A DNA stretch of 64,000 nucleotides from Cupriavidus pauculus (GCF_008693385.1 NZ_CP044065.1:806001-870000), one strand, 5' to 3'; positions 1 through 9,450 are shown, counted from the stretch's first letter. Notes: generated by a model from the sequence alone, not told the origin. Numbers and translations are program-made.

Positions 1-399
1 CGCATCGACGCGGGCGCCGACGGCAGCCGCGCGGTGCTCGACTACAAGACGCAGAGCGCGTTGCGCCTGCGCAAGAAGGCCGGCGATGTCGAGGAGGATT
101 GCCAGCTGCCGTTCTATGGCCTGCTGCGCGCCGATGCGCACGCGGGCAGCTGGGTGGCGCTCGAGGGCGTGAAGGAAGGCGGCAGGGAGCCCGCGGGGCA
201 GCAGCGCGAAGTCGATCTGCCGGACTTCGACGCCGCGGTGGATCATCTCGCGCGGCAGCTGCGGCAGGACGTCATCCGCCTGCGCCGCGGCGCGAAGCTC
301 GCCGCGTTCGGCGACGCCTCGGCCTGTACCTATTGCGAAGCGCGCGGCCTGTGCCGGAAGGGCTTCTGGGAATCCACCGCGCTGCCAGATCTGACATGA
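1..399 (+). CDS. AddB-like PD-(D/E)XK nuclease, C-terminal end (partial)
   Basis: Only the last 132 codons are present and the gene enters from outside the window. The frame opens with RIDAG and then LDYKT (about nt 1-51), the RxD...(D/E)xK core of a PD-(D/E)XK nuclease. It ends with a cysteine cluster CTYCEARGLC (nt 325-355), as in AddB and RecB-family nucleases that hold an iron-sulfur cluster beside the nuclease domain. The stop overlaps the ATG of the following helicase-nuclease gene in an ATGA, so the two are probably translationally coupled subunits of one dsDNA-end processing enzyme. Beta-proteobacteria commonly use this AddAB-like pair where E. coli uses RecBCD. The rest of the protein cannot be judged. 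Confidence 0.85.
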   Translation, partial: RIDAGADGSRAVLDYKTQSALRLRKKAGDVEEDCQLPFYGLLRADAHAGSWVALEGVKEGGREPAGQQREVDLPDFDAAVDHLARQLRQDVIRLRRGAKLAAFGDASACTYCEARGLCRKGFWESTALPDLT

Positions 400-3300
400 G
401 TGCAAACGCCTATCTGCGCGACGGCCTGCCCGTCGCCGAATCCGAATTCACGCGCGCCGCGTGCGATCCGTCGCGCTCCGTCGTGGTGGAGGCCTGCGCG
501 GGCAGCGGCAAGACGTGGCTGCTCGTGGCGCGCCTCGTGCGGCTGCTGCTGGCGGGCGCGCAGCCGCACGAAATTCTCGCCATCACGTTCACGCGCAAGG
601 CCGCCGAGGAAATGCGCGAGCGTCTGCTCGAAGTGCTGTCGGAACTCGCGAGCGCCGGCGACGACGCGGTCATCGAGGCGCTTACCATGCGCGGCCTGAC
701 GCCCGACGCGGCGCGCGACGCATTGCCGCGCGCGCGGCAGCTGCACGCGCAGGTGCTGGCGTCGCCGGGACGCATGGCCATCGACACGTTCCACGGCTGG
801 TTCGGCACGCTGCTGCGCGGCGCGCCGCTCTCGTCGGGCATCGTGCCGGGCGCGATGTTGCGCGAAGACGCCCTGCGCATGAAGCGCGAAGCCTGGGCGC
901 CGTTCTGGCGCGCGCTGGCCTCGCCGCAATACGAAGACCTGCGCGCGGCCTACGCCGAGCTCGTCGATGCGATCGGCGAATTCCAGACGCGCGCGCTGCT
1001 CGACCGCATGTTCCATGCGCGCAGCGAGTGGTGGGCCCTGCGCGAAGACGGTGGCGATCCGGCGGCGAAGCTCGCGGCGGATCTCGGCGACGATGCCGTG
1101 ACCGACGTGCTGGTCGAGGCGTTGTGCGACGAGGACTGGCTCGACGATTGCCAGCAACTGGCGTCGCTGCTCGGCACCGGCGGCAAGACCGAGCAGGGCC
1201 ATGCCAGCGCCCTCGGCGCCGGCCTGGAAGCCATTCGCGCGTGGCAGGCCGCGGGCCGGCTGCCCGGCGCGAGCGCCGCCGACGCGTTTGGCCATCTGCG
1301 CGCGGCGTTCTTCACGCAGGCCGGCAAGCCGCGCTCGCTGCGCCGCACGGCCGCGCTCGTCAAGGCCGCGGGTGGCGAGGGCGCGGTGGAAGATCTGCTC
1401 GCGCGGCATGCGGACCACTGCGCGCGGCTCGACAGGATTGCGGCGCGCCGTTGCGAGGCCGCGGTGCTCGCGGTGAACCTCGCGCTCTACAAGCTCGGCG
1501 ATGCGCTGCTCGATCGCTATCAGCAATACAAGAGCGAAGCGCGCGCGATGGACTTCGCCGACCTCGAATGGCTGGCCGCGCGGCTGATGTCCGACGAGGA
1601 AACGGCCACCTATCTGCAGGTGCGGCTCGACGCGCGTTACCGACATCTGCTGCTCGACGAGTTTCAGGACACGAACCCGCTGCAGTGGCGCATTCTGCAG
1701 GGCTGGCTGGCCGGATATCAGGGGCTGGCGGAGCGGCCCACGGTGTTTCTGGTGGGCGATCCCAAGCAGTCGATCTATCGCTTCCGGCGCGCGGATGCGC
1801 GGTTGTTCGGCACCGCGAGCGCGATGCTCGAGGCGGAGTTCGGCGCGACGGTACTGCGCACGAATCGGACGCGCCGGAACCGGCCGGAGGTGCTCGACTG
1901 GGTCAATGCGGTCTTCGATGCGGGCCGCGCCGAAGGGCGCTATCCGCTCTACGAGACGCAGACCACGGCGCTGGACACACCGGGCGGGCCCGTGTGGCAG
2001 TTGCCGCTGGTGGAAGCCGAGGAGGTCGCGGGGAACGCGGGGAACGCGGAGGACGCGGGCGAGGTGTCCGATGCCACTGGGCATCGCGACACGCTGCGCG
2101 AGCCCCGCACCGCGCTCGGCGACTCGCTGCGCTTCGAGGAAGGCCGCCGCGTGGCCGCGTGGCTCCATCACATCCGCGACAACATCCCCGTGCAGGACGG
2201 CAAGACCCAGCGCCGCGCGTGCTGGCGCGACATGCAGTTGCTGGTCCGCCGCAAGTCGCATCTGGCCGACTATGAACGCGCGTTCCGCGAAGCCGGCATC
2301 CCCTGCCTGAGCCCGCGCCGCGGCGGCCTGCTCGCCACGCTGGAAGCGCTCGATATCTCGGCGCTGCTCGCGTTCCTGATGACGCCCGAGTCGGACCTCG
2401 ATCTCGCGCATGTGCTCAAGAGCCCGATCGTCGGCGCGTCCGACGACGACCTGCTGTTGCTGGCCGGCGCAGAGGCCACGCGCGGCTGGTGGGCGCGCAT
2501 CGAGGCGACGGGCCTGCCGCCCGAGGTCTCCGACGCGGTGCGCGGGGGCGTGGCACGCCTGCGCGCATGGCTCGCGCTCGCGCCGCACAAGCCTGTGCAC
2601 GATCTGATCGACCGCATCTATCACGAAGGCGAGATCCGCCGGCGTTATGCGGAGTCCGCGCCGGCCGCGATTCGCGAGCAGGTGCTGGCCAACCTCGACG
2701 CGTTTCTCAAGCTGTCGCTCGACCTCGACGGCGGCCGCTATCCGAGTCTGCCGAAATTTATCGACGAGCTGCAGGAGATTCGCCGCGGGGACGAAGACGA
2801 GAGCCCCGACGAGGGCGGCATGGGGGAATCGGTGGACGAAGGCGAAGCCGAGCCCGAGACCGATGGCGACAGCCAGCTGGATGCCGTGCATATCCTGACC
2901 GTGCATGCGGCCAAGGGTCTCGAGGCGCCGTTCGTGGTGCTGCTCGACGCCAACCATAGCGACCCCGCGCCCGATCGCGCCGGCATTCTCGTCGATTGGC
3001 CGCCATCGGCGCGCGTGCCGACGCATTTCTCCGCTTACGGCAAGCAGGCCGAGCGTGGCCTTGCGCGCCAGCCCATGTTCGATGCGGAGGCCGCGCTGGC
3101 CGAGCGCGAGAACTGGAACCTGCTGTATGTGGCGATGACGCGCGCGCGGCAGGGGCTGATCGTCAGCGGCGTGAAGGGCCGCGCGAGCAAGGAGAAAGAG
3201 CAGAACGCGAGCGAGATCGCGGGCAGCTGGTATGTGCGATTGGCGGCGGCGGGCGTCGGCGAGGCCGTTGACGCGTACCCCGACGCCGCGACGCATGCCG

Positions 3301-3992
3301 AGGCCGACATGCGCGCGGTGACGGGCGCGCCTGGCGAACGCATCCGCTACACGGACTTCCGCGAACGCTTCCGCGATGCGGTGACGCCCATTTCGGCGGA
3401 AGAGGCGGCAATGGCCGGCCTGGGTGACGAGGATGGTGAGGAAGAGGGCATCGTGTTCGACGCGGCCGCCGCACGCCACGGCGAACTCGTGCACGCGCTG
3501 CTCGAACGCATCACGCGCTATCCGCAGGCCTTCGGCAGCGTGCCCGACGCGGACACGGTCCTGCGCTGGTTCCCGGCAACGGGTGCGGGCGCACCGGGCG
3601 CGCGCGAACAGTGGCACGAACAGATCGTGCTGGCCGTCTCGGAAGCCGCCGCGATGCTGAAGGCGCCGGCGCTACGGCCGCTGCTGTTCCCTGACGCGGC
3701 GGTGTCCGCGCGCAACGAGGTCGAACTCTACGACGCGCGCGGCCGCCTGCTGCGTATCGACCGCCTGGTCGAATTCGAAGATCGCGTGGTGATCGTGGAC
3801 TACAAGCTGCGACTGCTGCCGCAGGAGCATGCGGCATACGGCGCGCAGCTCGCGCGTTATGTGGCGGCGATTACGCCGATGTTTCCGGGCAAGCGCATCG
3901 AAGCGGGTGTGGCGACGGCGGAAGGGGAATGGATCGACGCGTCCGCGCTGCGGCCCATGACGGCGCAAGGCGAGCAGGGGTCGTTGTTCTGA
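396..3992 (+). CDS. addA: AddA-like UvrD-family helicase/exonuclease
   Basis: A protein of 1198 aa. The ATG at 396 overlaps the upstream stop (ATGA) and the Walker A motif (AGSGKT) falls at residues 35-40, so this start fits. Superfamily 1A helicase motifs follow: ITFTRKAAEEM (motif Ia), LLLDEFQDTNP (Walker B, about residue 420), VGDPKQSIYRFR (motif III, about 453), LTVHAAKGLEAP and VAMTRARQGL (motifs V and VI). The C-terminus has a RecB-type nuclease core, LRIDRLVEF and VIVDYKL, near residues 1120-1135. It should unwind and degrade DNA from double-strand ends with the upstream AddB-like subunit, preparing ends for RecA. Residues around 545-560 contain short GNAG/NAED repeats that look like a linker. 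The symbol is by family; the pair could also be named as generic UvrD-like and PD-(D/E)XK proteins. Confidence 0.9.
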   Translation: MSANAYLRDGLPVAESEFTRAACDPSRSVVVEACAGSGKTWLLVARLVRLLLAGAQPHEILAITFTRKAAEEMRERLLEVLSELASAGDDAVIEALTMRGLTPDAARDALPRARQLHAQVLASPGRMAIDTFHGWFGTLLRGAPLSSGIVPGAMLREDALRMKREAWAPFWRALASPQYEDLRAAYAELVDAIGEFQTRALLDRMFHARSEWWALREDGGDPAAKLAADLGDDAVTDVLVEALCDEDWLDDCQQLASLLGTGGKTEQGHASALGAGLEAIRAWQAAGRLPGASAADAFGHLRAAFFTQAGKPRSLRRTAALVKAAGGEGAVEDLLARHADHCARLDRIAARRCEAAVLAVNLALYKLGDALLDRYQQYKSEARAMDFADLEWLAARLMSDEETATYLQVRLDARYRHLLLDEFQDTNPLQWRILQGWLAGYQGLAERPTVFLVGDPKQSIYRFRRADARLFGTASAMLEAEFGATVLRTNRTRRNRPEVLDWVNAVFDAGRAEGRYPLYETQTTALDTPGGPVWQLPLVEAEEVAGNAGNAEDAGEVSDATGHRDTLREPRTALGDSLRFEEGRRVAAWLHHIRDNIPVQDGKTQRRACWRDMQLLVRRKSHLADYERAFREAGIPCLSPRRGGLLATLEALDISALLAFLMTPESDLDLAHVLKSPIVGASDDDLLLLAGAEATRGWWARIEATGLPPEVSDAVRGGVARLRAWLALAPHKPVHDLIDRIYHEGEIRRRYAESAPAAIREQVLANLDAFLKLSLDLDGGRYPSLPKFIDELQEIRRGDEDESPDEGGMGESVDEGEAEPETDGDSQLDAVHILTVHAAKGLEAPFVVLLDANHSDPAPDRAGILVDWPPSARVPTHFSAYGKQAERGLARQPMFDAEAALAERENWNLLYVAMTRARQGLIVSGVKGRASKEKEQNASEIAGSWYVRLAAAGVGEAVDAYPDAATHAEADMRAVTGAPGERIRYTDFRERFRDAVTPISAEEAAMAGLGDEDGEEEGIVFDAAAARHGELVHALLERITRYPQAFGSVPDADTVLRWFPATGAGAPGAREQWHEQIVLAVSEAAAMLKAPALRPLLFPDAAVSARNEVELYDARGRLLRIDRLVEFEDRVVIVDYKLRLLPQEHAAYGAQLARYVAAITPMFPGKRIEAGVATAEGEWIDASALRPMTAQGEQGSLF

Positions 3993-4010
3993 AGCGTGTA
4001 AGCTTGGAGG

Positions 4011-4035
4011 CAGATCTTAGATAAAAGCAGATCTG
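4011..4035. repeat. Inverted repeat downstream of addA and of the SRP RNA
   Basis: CAGATCT at 4011-4017 is the inverted partner of AGATCTG at 4029-4035, with an A-rich loop between. It lies between two convergent transcription units (addA on plus, SRP RNA on minus). Read on the minus strand the loop gives a short T-run, so it may contribute to 3' ends, but the stem is short and AT-rich and is not a convincing intrinsic terminator. Confidence 0.35.
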
Positions 4036-4066
4036 GAAAGCGGAAGCTGTTGAAAATACTGGGAAG

Positions 4067-4168
4067 GGGGACGAGCCTGACCCTCGGCACTGGCGGAAAA
4101 CGGTTGTGGCTGCTTCGTTCCCGACCTGACCAGGTTGACCGCGCCACCATGCGAGGAGGCCCGTCCGA
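4067..4168 (-). ncRNA. ffs: Signal recognition particle RNA, small bacterial type (4.5S)
   Basis: Read on the minus strand this stretch carries the hallmark apical domain GGTCAGGTCGGGAACGAAGC, which matches the symmetric loop and tetraloop region of E. coli 4.5S RNA (GGTCAGGTCCGGAAGGAAGCAGCC). The ends form a helix: plus-strand 4157-4166 (aggcccgtcc) pairs with 4069-4078 (ggacgagcct) over ten base pairs with one G-U. The RNA binds Ffh and directs co-translational targeting to SecYEG. Exact ends are estimated from the closing helix. Its 5' end faces the start of the ribonucleotide reductase gene about 60 bp away, so the two promoters share a short divergent region. Confidence 0.93.
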
Positions 4169-4228
4169 CCGGCATTGTATCTCAAGCCGCGAATCGAGGT
4201 TGTGTTTTCTCCGGAACAGGATCGACAC

Positions 4229-6804
4229 ATGAACGCCAACGACCAGATTCTCCATGGCGGGCTGGCCCCGCAGGACATCTCCACCGAGGTGTTGCTGGAA
4301 AAGTATGCGAAGGGCGAAGAGACGACCATCGCCGATGTGCGTGACCGTGTCGCGCGCGCGCTGGCCGAGGCGGAAGCGCCGGGGCAACGCGAGGCATGGG
4401 CCGCGCGATTCCGGTGGGCGCTCGACAGCGGTTTCGTTCCGGCGGGCCGTATCAACTCGGCCGCGGGCACCGGTATTCAGGCGACGCTGATCAACTGCTT
4501 CGTGCAGCCCGTGGGCGATGCCGTATCGGAGCCCCACGCGGGCAAGCCGAGTATCTACACGGCGGTGGCGCAGGCCGCGGAGACGATGCGCCGCGGCGGC
4601 GGGGTCGGCTACGACTTCTCGGCGATCCGGCCTTCGGGTGCGTTCGTGCGCGCCACGCATTCGCGCGCCTCGGGGCCGGTGTCGTTCATGAAGGTGTTCG
4701 ATGCCTCGTGCGCGACCGTGGAGTCCGCCGGCGCGCGGCGCGGCGCGCAGATGGGCGTCCTGCGCTGCGACCATCCCGATATCGAGCAGTTTATCCATGC
4801 GAAGGATCGCGGTGACCTGACGAACTTCAATCTCTCGATCGGCGTCACCGATGCCTTTATGCAGGCGGTGGAGGCGGGCGAGGACGTGGAACTCGTGCAC
4901 GACGCCGAGCCCGCGAGGGAACTGATCGACGCGGGCGCCTACCGCCGCGACGACGGCAAGTGGGTCTACCGGCGCGTGCCGGCGCGGCAACTGTGGGACC
5001 AGGTCATGCACGCGACCTACGATCACGCGGAGCCCGGCATCCTGTTCCTGTCGCATATCAACGCCGACAACAACCTGTATTACTGCGAGACGATCGAGGC
5101 GACCAATCCGTGCGCGGAGCAGCCGCTGCCGTCGTATGGCTGCTGCTGCCTCGGTTCGATCGACCTGACGCAGTTCGTGCGCGAGCCGTTCACGCCGCGC
5201 AGCGGGTTCGACTTCGCCGCGTTTGCCGAAGTGGTGCGCGTGTCCACGCGCATGCTCGACAACGTGCTCGACATCACGTACTGGCCGCTGGCCGAGCAGG
5301 AAGCGGAGGCGCGCGCCAAGCGCCGCATCGGGCTCGGTTTCCTGGGGCTCGGCAGCGCGCTCGTGATGCTCGGCCTCCGTTACGACTCGGAGGCCGCGCG
5401 CGACGTGGCGGCGCGTATCGCGGAGACGCTGCGCGATCAGGCCTATCTGGCTTCGACGGAGCTGGCGGCGGAGAAGGGCGCGTTTCCGCTGTTCGATGCG
5501 CAGAAATATCTGGCCGGCGGGTTCGTGAGCCGGTTGTCCGCGCCCGTCCGCGAGGCCATCGACACATACGGCATGCGTAACTCGCATCTGCTGTCGATCG
5601 CGCCGACGGGCACGATCACGCTCGCGTTCGCCGACAACGCGTCGAACGGTATCGAGCCCGCGTTCTCGTGGACGTACAACCGGCGCAAGCGCCGGCCCGA
5701 CGATACCTACGAGGTGTTCGAGGTGGCCGATCACGCGTGGCGGCTGTACCGGCACCTCGGGCACGACATGGACAAGCTGCCGGAGAGCTTCGTCACGGCG
5801 TTGCAGATGTCCGCGCTCGACCATATGCGCATGCTCGAGGCCGTGCAGCCGTTTATCGATACGAGCATCAGCAAGACCGTGAACGTGCCGGAGGACTACC
5901 CGTACGAGGCATTCCGCAATCTGTATCTGGAGGCGTGGCGCGCGGGGCTCAAGGGGTTGGCGACGTACCGGCCCAACAGCGTGCTGGGTGCAGTGCTGTC
6001 GGTGGCTGCCCCATCCGCGACGTCCACACCGGCGACGTCCACACCGGCGGCCGTGTCCGCCGCGCCGGCCGACGACGATCCGCTGCTGCGCCATTTCAAC
6101 AGCCGGCCGCTCGGCGACCTCGAGGGCGTGACGTCCAAGGTCGAGTACATGACCTATGAAGGGCACAAGACCGTTTACCTCACGGTCAACTTCCTGCGGG
6201 TGTCGGGTGTCGTGGGCGGCGAGGTGGTGACCATCGAGCGGCCGATCGAGTTTTTCATGCCTGCGGGGCAGCGGACCGAAGGGCAGCAGTGGATCACCTC
6301 GACCATGCGGCTGCTGTCGATGGTCGCGCGGTCGGGCGGGCCGGTGGGCAAGGCGCTGGCCGATATGCGCAATGTCGTCTGGGACAAGGGCACCGTGCGG
6401 TATGGCACGCTGACGCGGCCCGACGGCAGCGAGATTCCGCGATTCCACGACTCGGAAGTCGCCGCGATCGGCTATGCGCTGCAGCGGATCCTGATCAAGC
6501 GCGGGTTCCTCGACCAGGAGGGCGGCGCGATGTCGGCGCCGCAGCTTGCCGCGCGGCTGGCGGAGCGCGAGGGCGGGGGGCAAGGCGGGGCGCAGACCGG
6601 TGCGCCGGGGCTGGCCACGAACGCCGGCGGCACGGCTGGCGCGGCGGGCCGGGGGGTGGGACGCCGGGCGGCGCGGTATTGCCGGCGGGCGCGCCGGGCG
6701 TGGGTTCCGGCAAGCCGTGCCCGGAGTGCGGCGCCCATGCGCTGCACCGGATCGACGGCTGTGCCAAATGCGCGAACTGCGGCTATGTGGGCGAGTGTGG
6801 GTAG
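4229..6804 (+). CDS. nrdJ: Adenosylcobalamin-dependent (class II) ribonucleotide reductase, frameshifted near 3' end
   Basis: Converts ribonucleotides to deoxyribonucleotides with a B12-generated thiyl radical, independent of oxygen. The ATG at 4229 begins [11 protein letters not shown]. The redox cysteine is in LINCFVQP, the radical-site loop NPCAEQPL is near residue 293, and [10 protein letters not shown] is the phosphate-binding loop. After a Ser/Thr/Pro/Ala linker (about residues 590-615) comes a second conserved domain ([16 protein letters not shown]). The expected C-terminal zinc ribbon (CPECG...[11 protein letters not shown]), which re-reduces the active site, is present but lies in the -1 frame. 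The frames diverge at a run of six G at 6651-6656. With one extra G the protein runs uninterrupted to the stop at 6804. As written, translation continues in the wrong frame to a stop at 6835 that overlaps the dnaX ATG, and lacks the zinc ribbon. A homopolymer sequencing error is the simplest explanation. Confidence 0.88.
6651..6660 (+). other. Frameshift site in nrdJ (G homopolymer)
   Basis: The sequence ccggggggtggg marks the point where the reductase frame and the zinc-ribbon frame meet. Adding one G joins [20 protein letters not shown] in one frame to the CPECG ribbon. The missing base is inferred from family architecture, not from a second read of the same locus. Confidence 0.75.
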
Positions 6805-6818
6805 GCGTTGCCTTTTGC

Positions 6819-6824
6819 TACAAT
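6819..6824 (+). promoter_or_regulatory. Predicted -10 element for dnaX, leaderless spacing
   Basis: TACAAT lies 7 nt before the dnaX ATG at 6832. A start point 7 nt downstream of the hexamer would fall on the A of the ATG, predicting a leaderless mRNA. No good -35 match is visible at 17 nt upstream and no Shine-Dalgarno sequence precedes the ATG. Confidence 0.5.
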
Positions 6825-6831
6825 CGCCGCC

Positions 6832-9450
6832 ATGAGTTACCAAGTTCTAGCGCGCAAATGGCGCCCCAGGGATTTCACCACGCTGGTCGGACAGGAGCAC
6901 GTGGTCCGCGCGCTCACGCACGCGCTGGAACAGCAACGGCTGCACCACGCCTATCTGTTCACCGGCACGCGCGGCGTCGGCAAGACCACGCTCTCGCGGA
7001 TTCTGGCCAAGGCGCTCAACTGCACCGGCGTTGACGGCAGCGGCGGCATCACGGCCGAGCCGTGCGGCCAGTGCAAGGCCTGCCAGGAAATCGACAGCGG
7101 GCGGTTCGTCGACTACATCGAGATGGACGCGGCCTCCAACCGCGGCGTCGATGAAATGGCGCAGCTGCTCGACAAGGCGGTGTATGCGCCGACGGTCGGC
7201 CGCTTCAAGGTCTACATGATCGACGAAGTGCACATGCTGACCAACCACGCCTTCAACGCGATGCTGAAGACGCTGGAAGAGCCGCCCGGGCACGTCAAGT
7301 TCATTCTCGCCACGACCGATCCGCAGAAGATTCCGGTCACGGTGCTGTCGCGCTGCCTGCAGTTCAACCTCAAGCAGATGCCGCCGGGACATATCGTCTC
7401 GCACCTCGACCATATCCTCGGGCAGGAAGGCATCACGCACGATGGCAATGCGCTGCGCCTGCTTGCGCAGGCCGCCCATGGGTCCATGCGCGATGCGCTG
7501 TCGCTGACCGACCAGGCCATTGCGTATAGCGCGGGGCAGGTGTCGGAGGAAGCGGTGCGCGGCATGCTTGGGGCGATCGACCAGAGCTACCTCGTGCAGT
7601 TGCTCGACGCGCTGGCGGCCGAGGATGGTGCCACGATGATCGGCATCGCGGATTCGATGGCGGACCGCAGCCTGTCGTTCGCGGGCGCGCTGCAGGATCT
7701 TGGGTCGCTGCTGCACAAGGTGGCGCTCGCGCAGGCGGTGCCGGCATCCGTGCAGGACGAATGGCCCGAGGCGGGCGATGTGCGCCGCCTGGCGGGGCTG
7801 TTCGATGCGCAGGAAGTGCAGCTGTTCTACCAGATCGCGAATATCGGCCGCAACGAACTGGCGCTCGCGCCGGACGAGTACGCGGGCTTTACGATGACGC
7901 TGCTGCGGATGCTTGCGTTCCGGCCGTCGGCGGCGACGCCGGCACCGGTGACGGGGCAGGGCGGCGGCCAGACCGCGCGCCCGCGCGCACCGGGCGTTGC
8001 CGCGCCGGCCGCGGCGCCGGCGATGCGAGTGGCTGCGGCGGTGGAGGCGGCAGTGGAAGCGGACCCGCCCGCGGTGGTTGCCGTAACGGAGCCGAAACCG
8101 GGCCCGGCGGCCGGCGTCGCGGAGATCGCCCCGCAGCCCGAAGCCTCTGTTGGGAGCGAGGGGGTCGAAAAGGTCGAAATGGCCGCTGAAGCATTCGAGT
8201 CCACTCCCGTGGCCGCTGTGCCGGACGCCGCGATGTCGCCGGCACGCGCGGCGCTGCTGGCTGCGCGTCAGGCGACGGCCGGACGCGGTGGACGGAGCGG
8301 GGCGCCGGCGGGCGCACCGCTGCCTGCGGCGGCTGCGAAGCCTGCCGCACCGCCTGCTCGTCCCGCTGCGCAGCCGCTGCGCCCGCCGGCCGCCAACCGG
8401 CCCGCCGCCGCGGTGGTGCCTGCGCCGGCGACGCTTGCGCCGAATGTTGCGCCGAGTGCCGCGCCGAGTGTTGCGCCAAGTGCCGCGCCGAGTGTTGCGC
8501 CGAGAGCGTCCGAGCGGCCGCAGCGTGCCGCGCAGGCTAGCGACTCGGTACCGCCGTGGGAAATGGCCGGTGGCAGCGATGTGCCGCCTTGGGAGGAGAT
8601 GCCGCCCGATCTGCCGCTGATCGGCCCGTATGGCAGCGATCCCGGCTATGACGCCAGCATGATGTTCGATGCGCAGGACATGGCACCGGAAGATACCGGC
8701 CGCCGCGCGTCATTCGACCGGGGCCAGCAAGACCGCGCCCCGCATGATCGGTCCCACCAAGATCGGTCCCACCAAGATCGGGCACAGCAGGATCGGGCAC
8801 AGCAGAGCTGGGCGTCCCAGAACGGCGGGTCCCAGAACGGCGGGTCGCAGAACGGCAGGTTCCAGAACGGTGGATCCCAGAGCGGCGGGTCCCAGAACGG
8901 CAGGTTCCAGAACGGCGGATCCCAGAACGGCGGATCCCAGAACGATCGATCCACGAACGGTACGCCGCGCCCGGCCGCTGCATCGCAGCCGCAGGCCCCC
9001 GCCGCGCCCGCCGTCCGCGCGGCCCCGGTCGCCCCGGCGGCCGATGCCGACGGCACGCCGCCCGTATTCACCGGCACCGCCGCCGACTGGCCCGCGCTGG
9101 CCGCCAGCCTGCCGTTGCGCGGCCTGGCCCAGCAGCTGGCCTATCAGAGCGAACTCGCGCGCGTGGTGGGCCGCACCGTCTTCCTGCGCGTGCCCGTGGC
9201 CGCCATCGCCGAAAACGGCGTGGCGGACCGCATGCAGCAGGTATTGAGCGAACATTTCGGCGTTGACGTGCGCGTGCAATGCGAGATCGGCGCCGTATTC
9301 GAGACCGCCGCCGCCGCCGATGCGCAGGCACGCGCCGAGCGCCAGCGCGAGGCCGAAGCCAATATCGAAGGCGACCCGTTCGTCCAGGGCCTGCTGCGCG
9401 AGTTCGGCGGGCAGATCGTGCCGGGCTCGATCCAGCCGCGCGCCGCCTGA
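6832..9450 (+). CDS. dnaX: DNA polymerase III tau (gamma/tau) subunit
   Basis: The clamp-loader ATPase subunit of the replicase, 872 aa, much longer than E. coli tau (643 aa). It starts [15 protein letters not shown]. Walker A ([10 protein letters not shown]) is near residue 45, zinc-module cysteines are around residues 64-84, MIDEVHML (Walker B) is near 129, and the SRC arginine-finger motif is near 172. A conserved lid and collar domain follow to about residue 365. The remainder is a long Ala/Pro linker, then a Q/N/G/S/D/R repeat tract (residues 629-708), then a conserved tail ([20 protein letters not shown]) typical of the DnaE-binding C-terminus. I see no A-AAA-AAG slippery heptamer, so a gamma form by E. 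coli-style frameshifting is not supported. It heads dnaX-ybaB-recR. Confidence 0.97.
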   Translation: MSYQVLARKWRPRDFTTLVGQEHVVRALTHALEQQRLHHAYLFTGTRGVGKTTLSRILAKALNCTGVDGSGGITAEPCGQCKACQEIDSGRFVDYIEMDAASNRGVDEMAQLLDKAVYAPTVGRFKVYMIDEVHMLTNHAFNAMLKTLEEPPGHVKFILATTDPQKIPVTVLSRCLQFNLKQMPPGHIVSHLDHILGQEGITHDGNALRLLAQAAHGSMRDALSLTDQAIAYSAGQVSEEAVRGMLGAIDQSYLVQLLDALAAEDGATMIGIADSMADRSLSFAGALQDLGSLLHKVALAQAVPASVQDEWPEAGDVRRLAGLFDAQEVQLFYQIANIGRNELALAPDEYAGFTMTLLRMLAFRPSAATPAPVTGQGGGQTARPRAPGVAAPAAAPAMRVAAAVEAAVEADPPAVVAVTEPKPGPAAGVAEIAPQPEASVGSEGVEKVEMAAEAFESTPVAAVPDAAMSPARAALLAARQATAGRGGRSGAPAGAPLPAAAAKPAAPPARPAAQPLRPPAANRPAAAVVPAPATLAPNVAPSAAPSVAPSAAPSVAPRASERPQRAAQASDSVPPWEMAGGSDVPPWEEMPPDLPLIGPYGSDPGYDASMMFDAQDMAPEDTGRRASFDRGQQDRAPHDRSHQDRSHQDRAQQDRAQQSWASQNGGSQNGGSQNGRFQNGGSQSGGSQNGRFQNGGSQNGGSQNDRSTNGTPRPAAASQPQAPAAPAVRAAPVAPAADADGTPPVFTGTAADWPALAASLPLRGLAQQLAYQSELARVVGRTVFLRVPVAAIAENGVADRMQQVLSEHFGVDVRVQCEIGAVFETAAAADAQARAERQREAEANIEGDPFVQGLLREFGGQIVPGSIQPRAA
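8437..8508 (+). repeat. 12-bp tandem repeat in dnaX (AP[NS][AV] units)
   Basis: Six consecutive 12-bp units of the form gcgccgagtg+tt/cc, each encoding A-P-S-V or A-P-S-A (first unit APNV, last APRA). The array stays in frame and extends the Ala/Pro linker of tau. Confidence 0.85.
8716..8955 (+). repeat. 15-bp tandem repeat array in dnaX (16 units)
   Basis: Sixteen contiguous 15-bp units with no gap. The first six encode D-R-x-x-Q/H ([10 protein letters not shown]), one is SWASQ, then eight or nine encode N-G-G-S-Q or N-G-R-F-Q. The NGRFQ units (8851-8865 and 8896-8910) are identical and 45 bp apart, so the second half has a higher-order period of three units. All units are multiples of three, so copy-number change keeps the frame. 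Confidence 0.93.

Noticed and set aside
330..3617. Very long open frame on the minus strand opposite addA
   Set aside because: Composition is Arg/Gln/His-rich without domain motifs, and the plus-strand helicase motifs are clear. It is an effect of high G+C codon bias.
3857..6583. Long minus-strand frame opposite nrdJ
   Set aside because: Lies antisense to a well-supported enzyme and spans the SRP RNA; no recognisable domains.
8716..8955. CRISPR or intergenic satellite in dnaX
   Set aside because: No spacers; in-frame coding repeats between conserved domains of DnaX.
6832..9450. Programmed frameshift giving a gamma subunit
   Set aside because: No A-AAA-AAG heptamer or obvious equivalent slippery site is visible.
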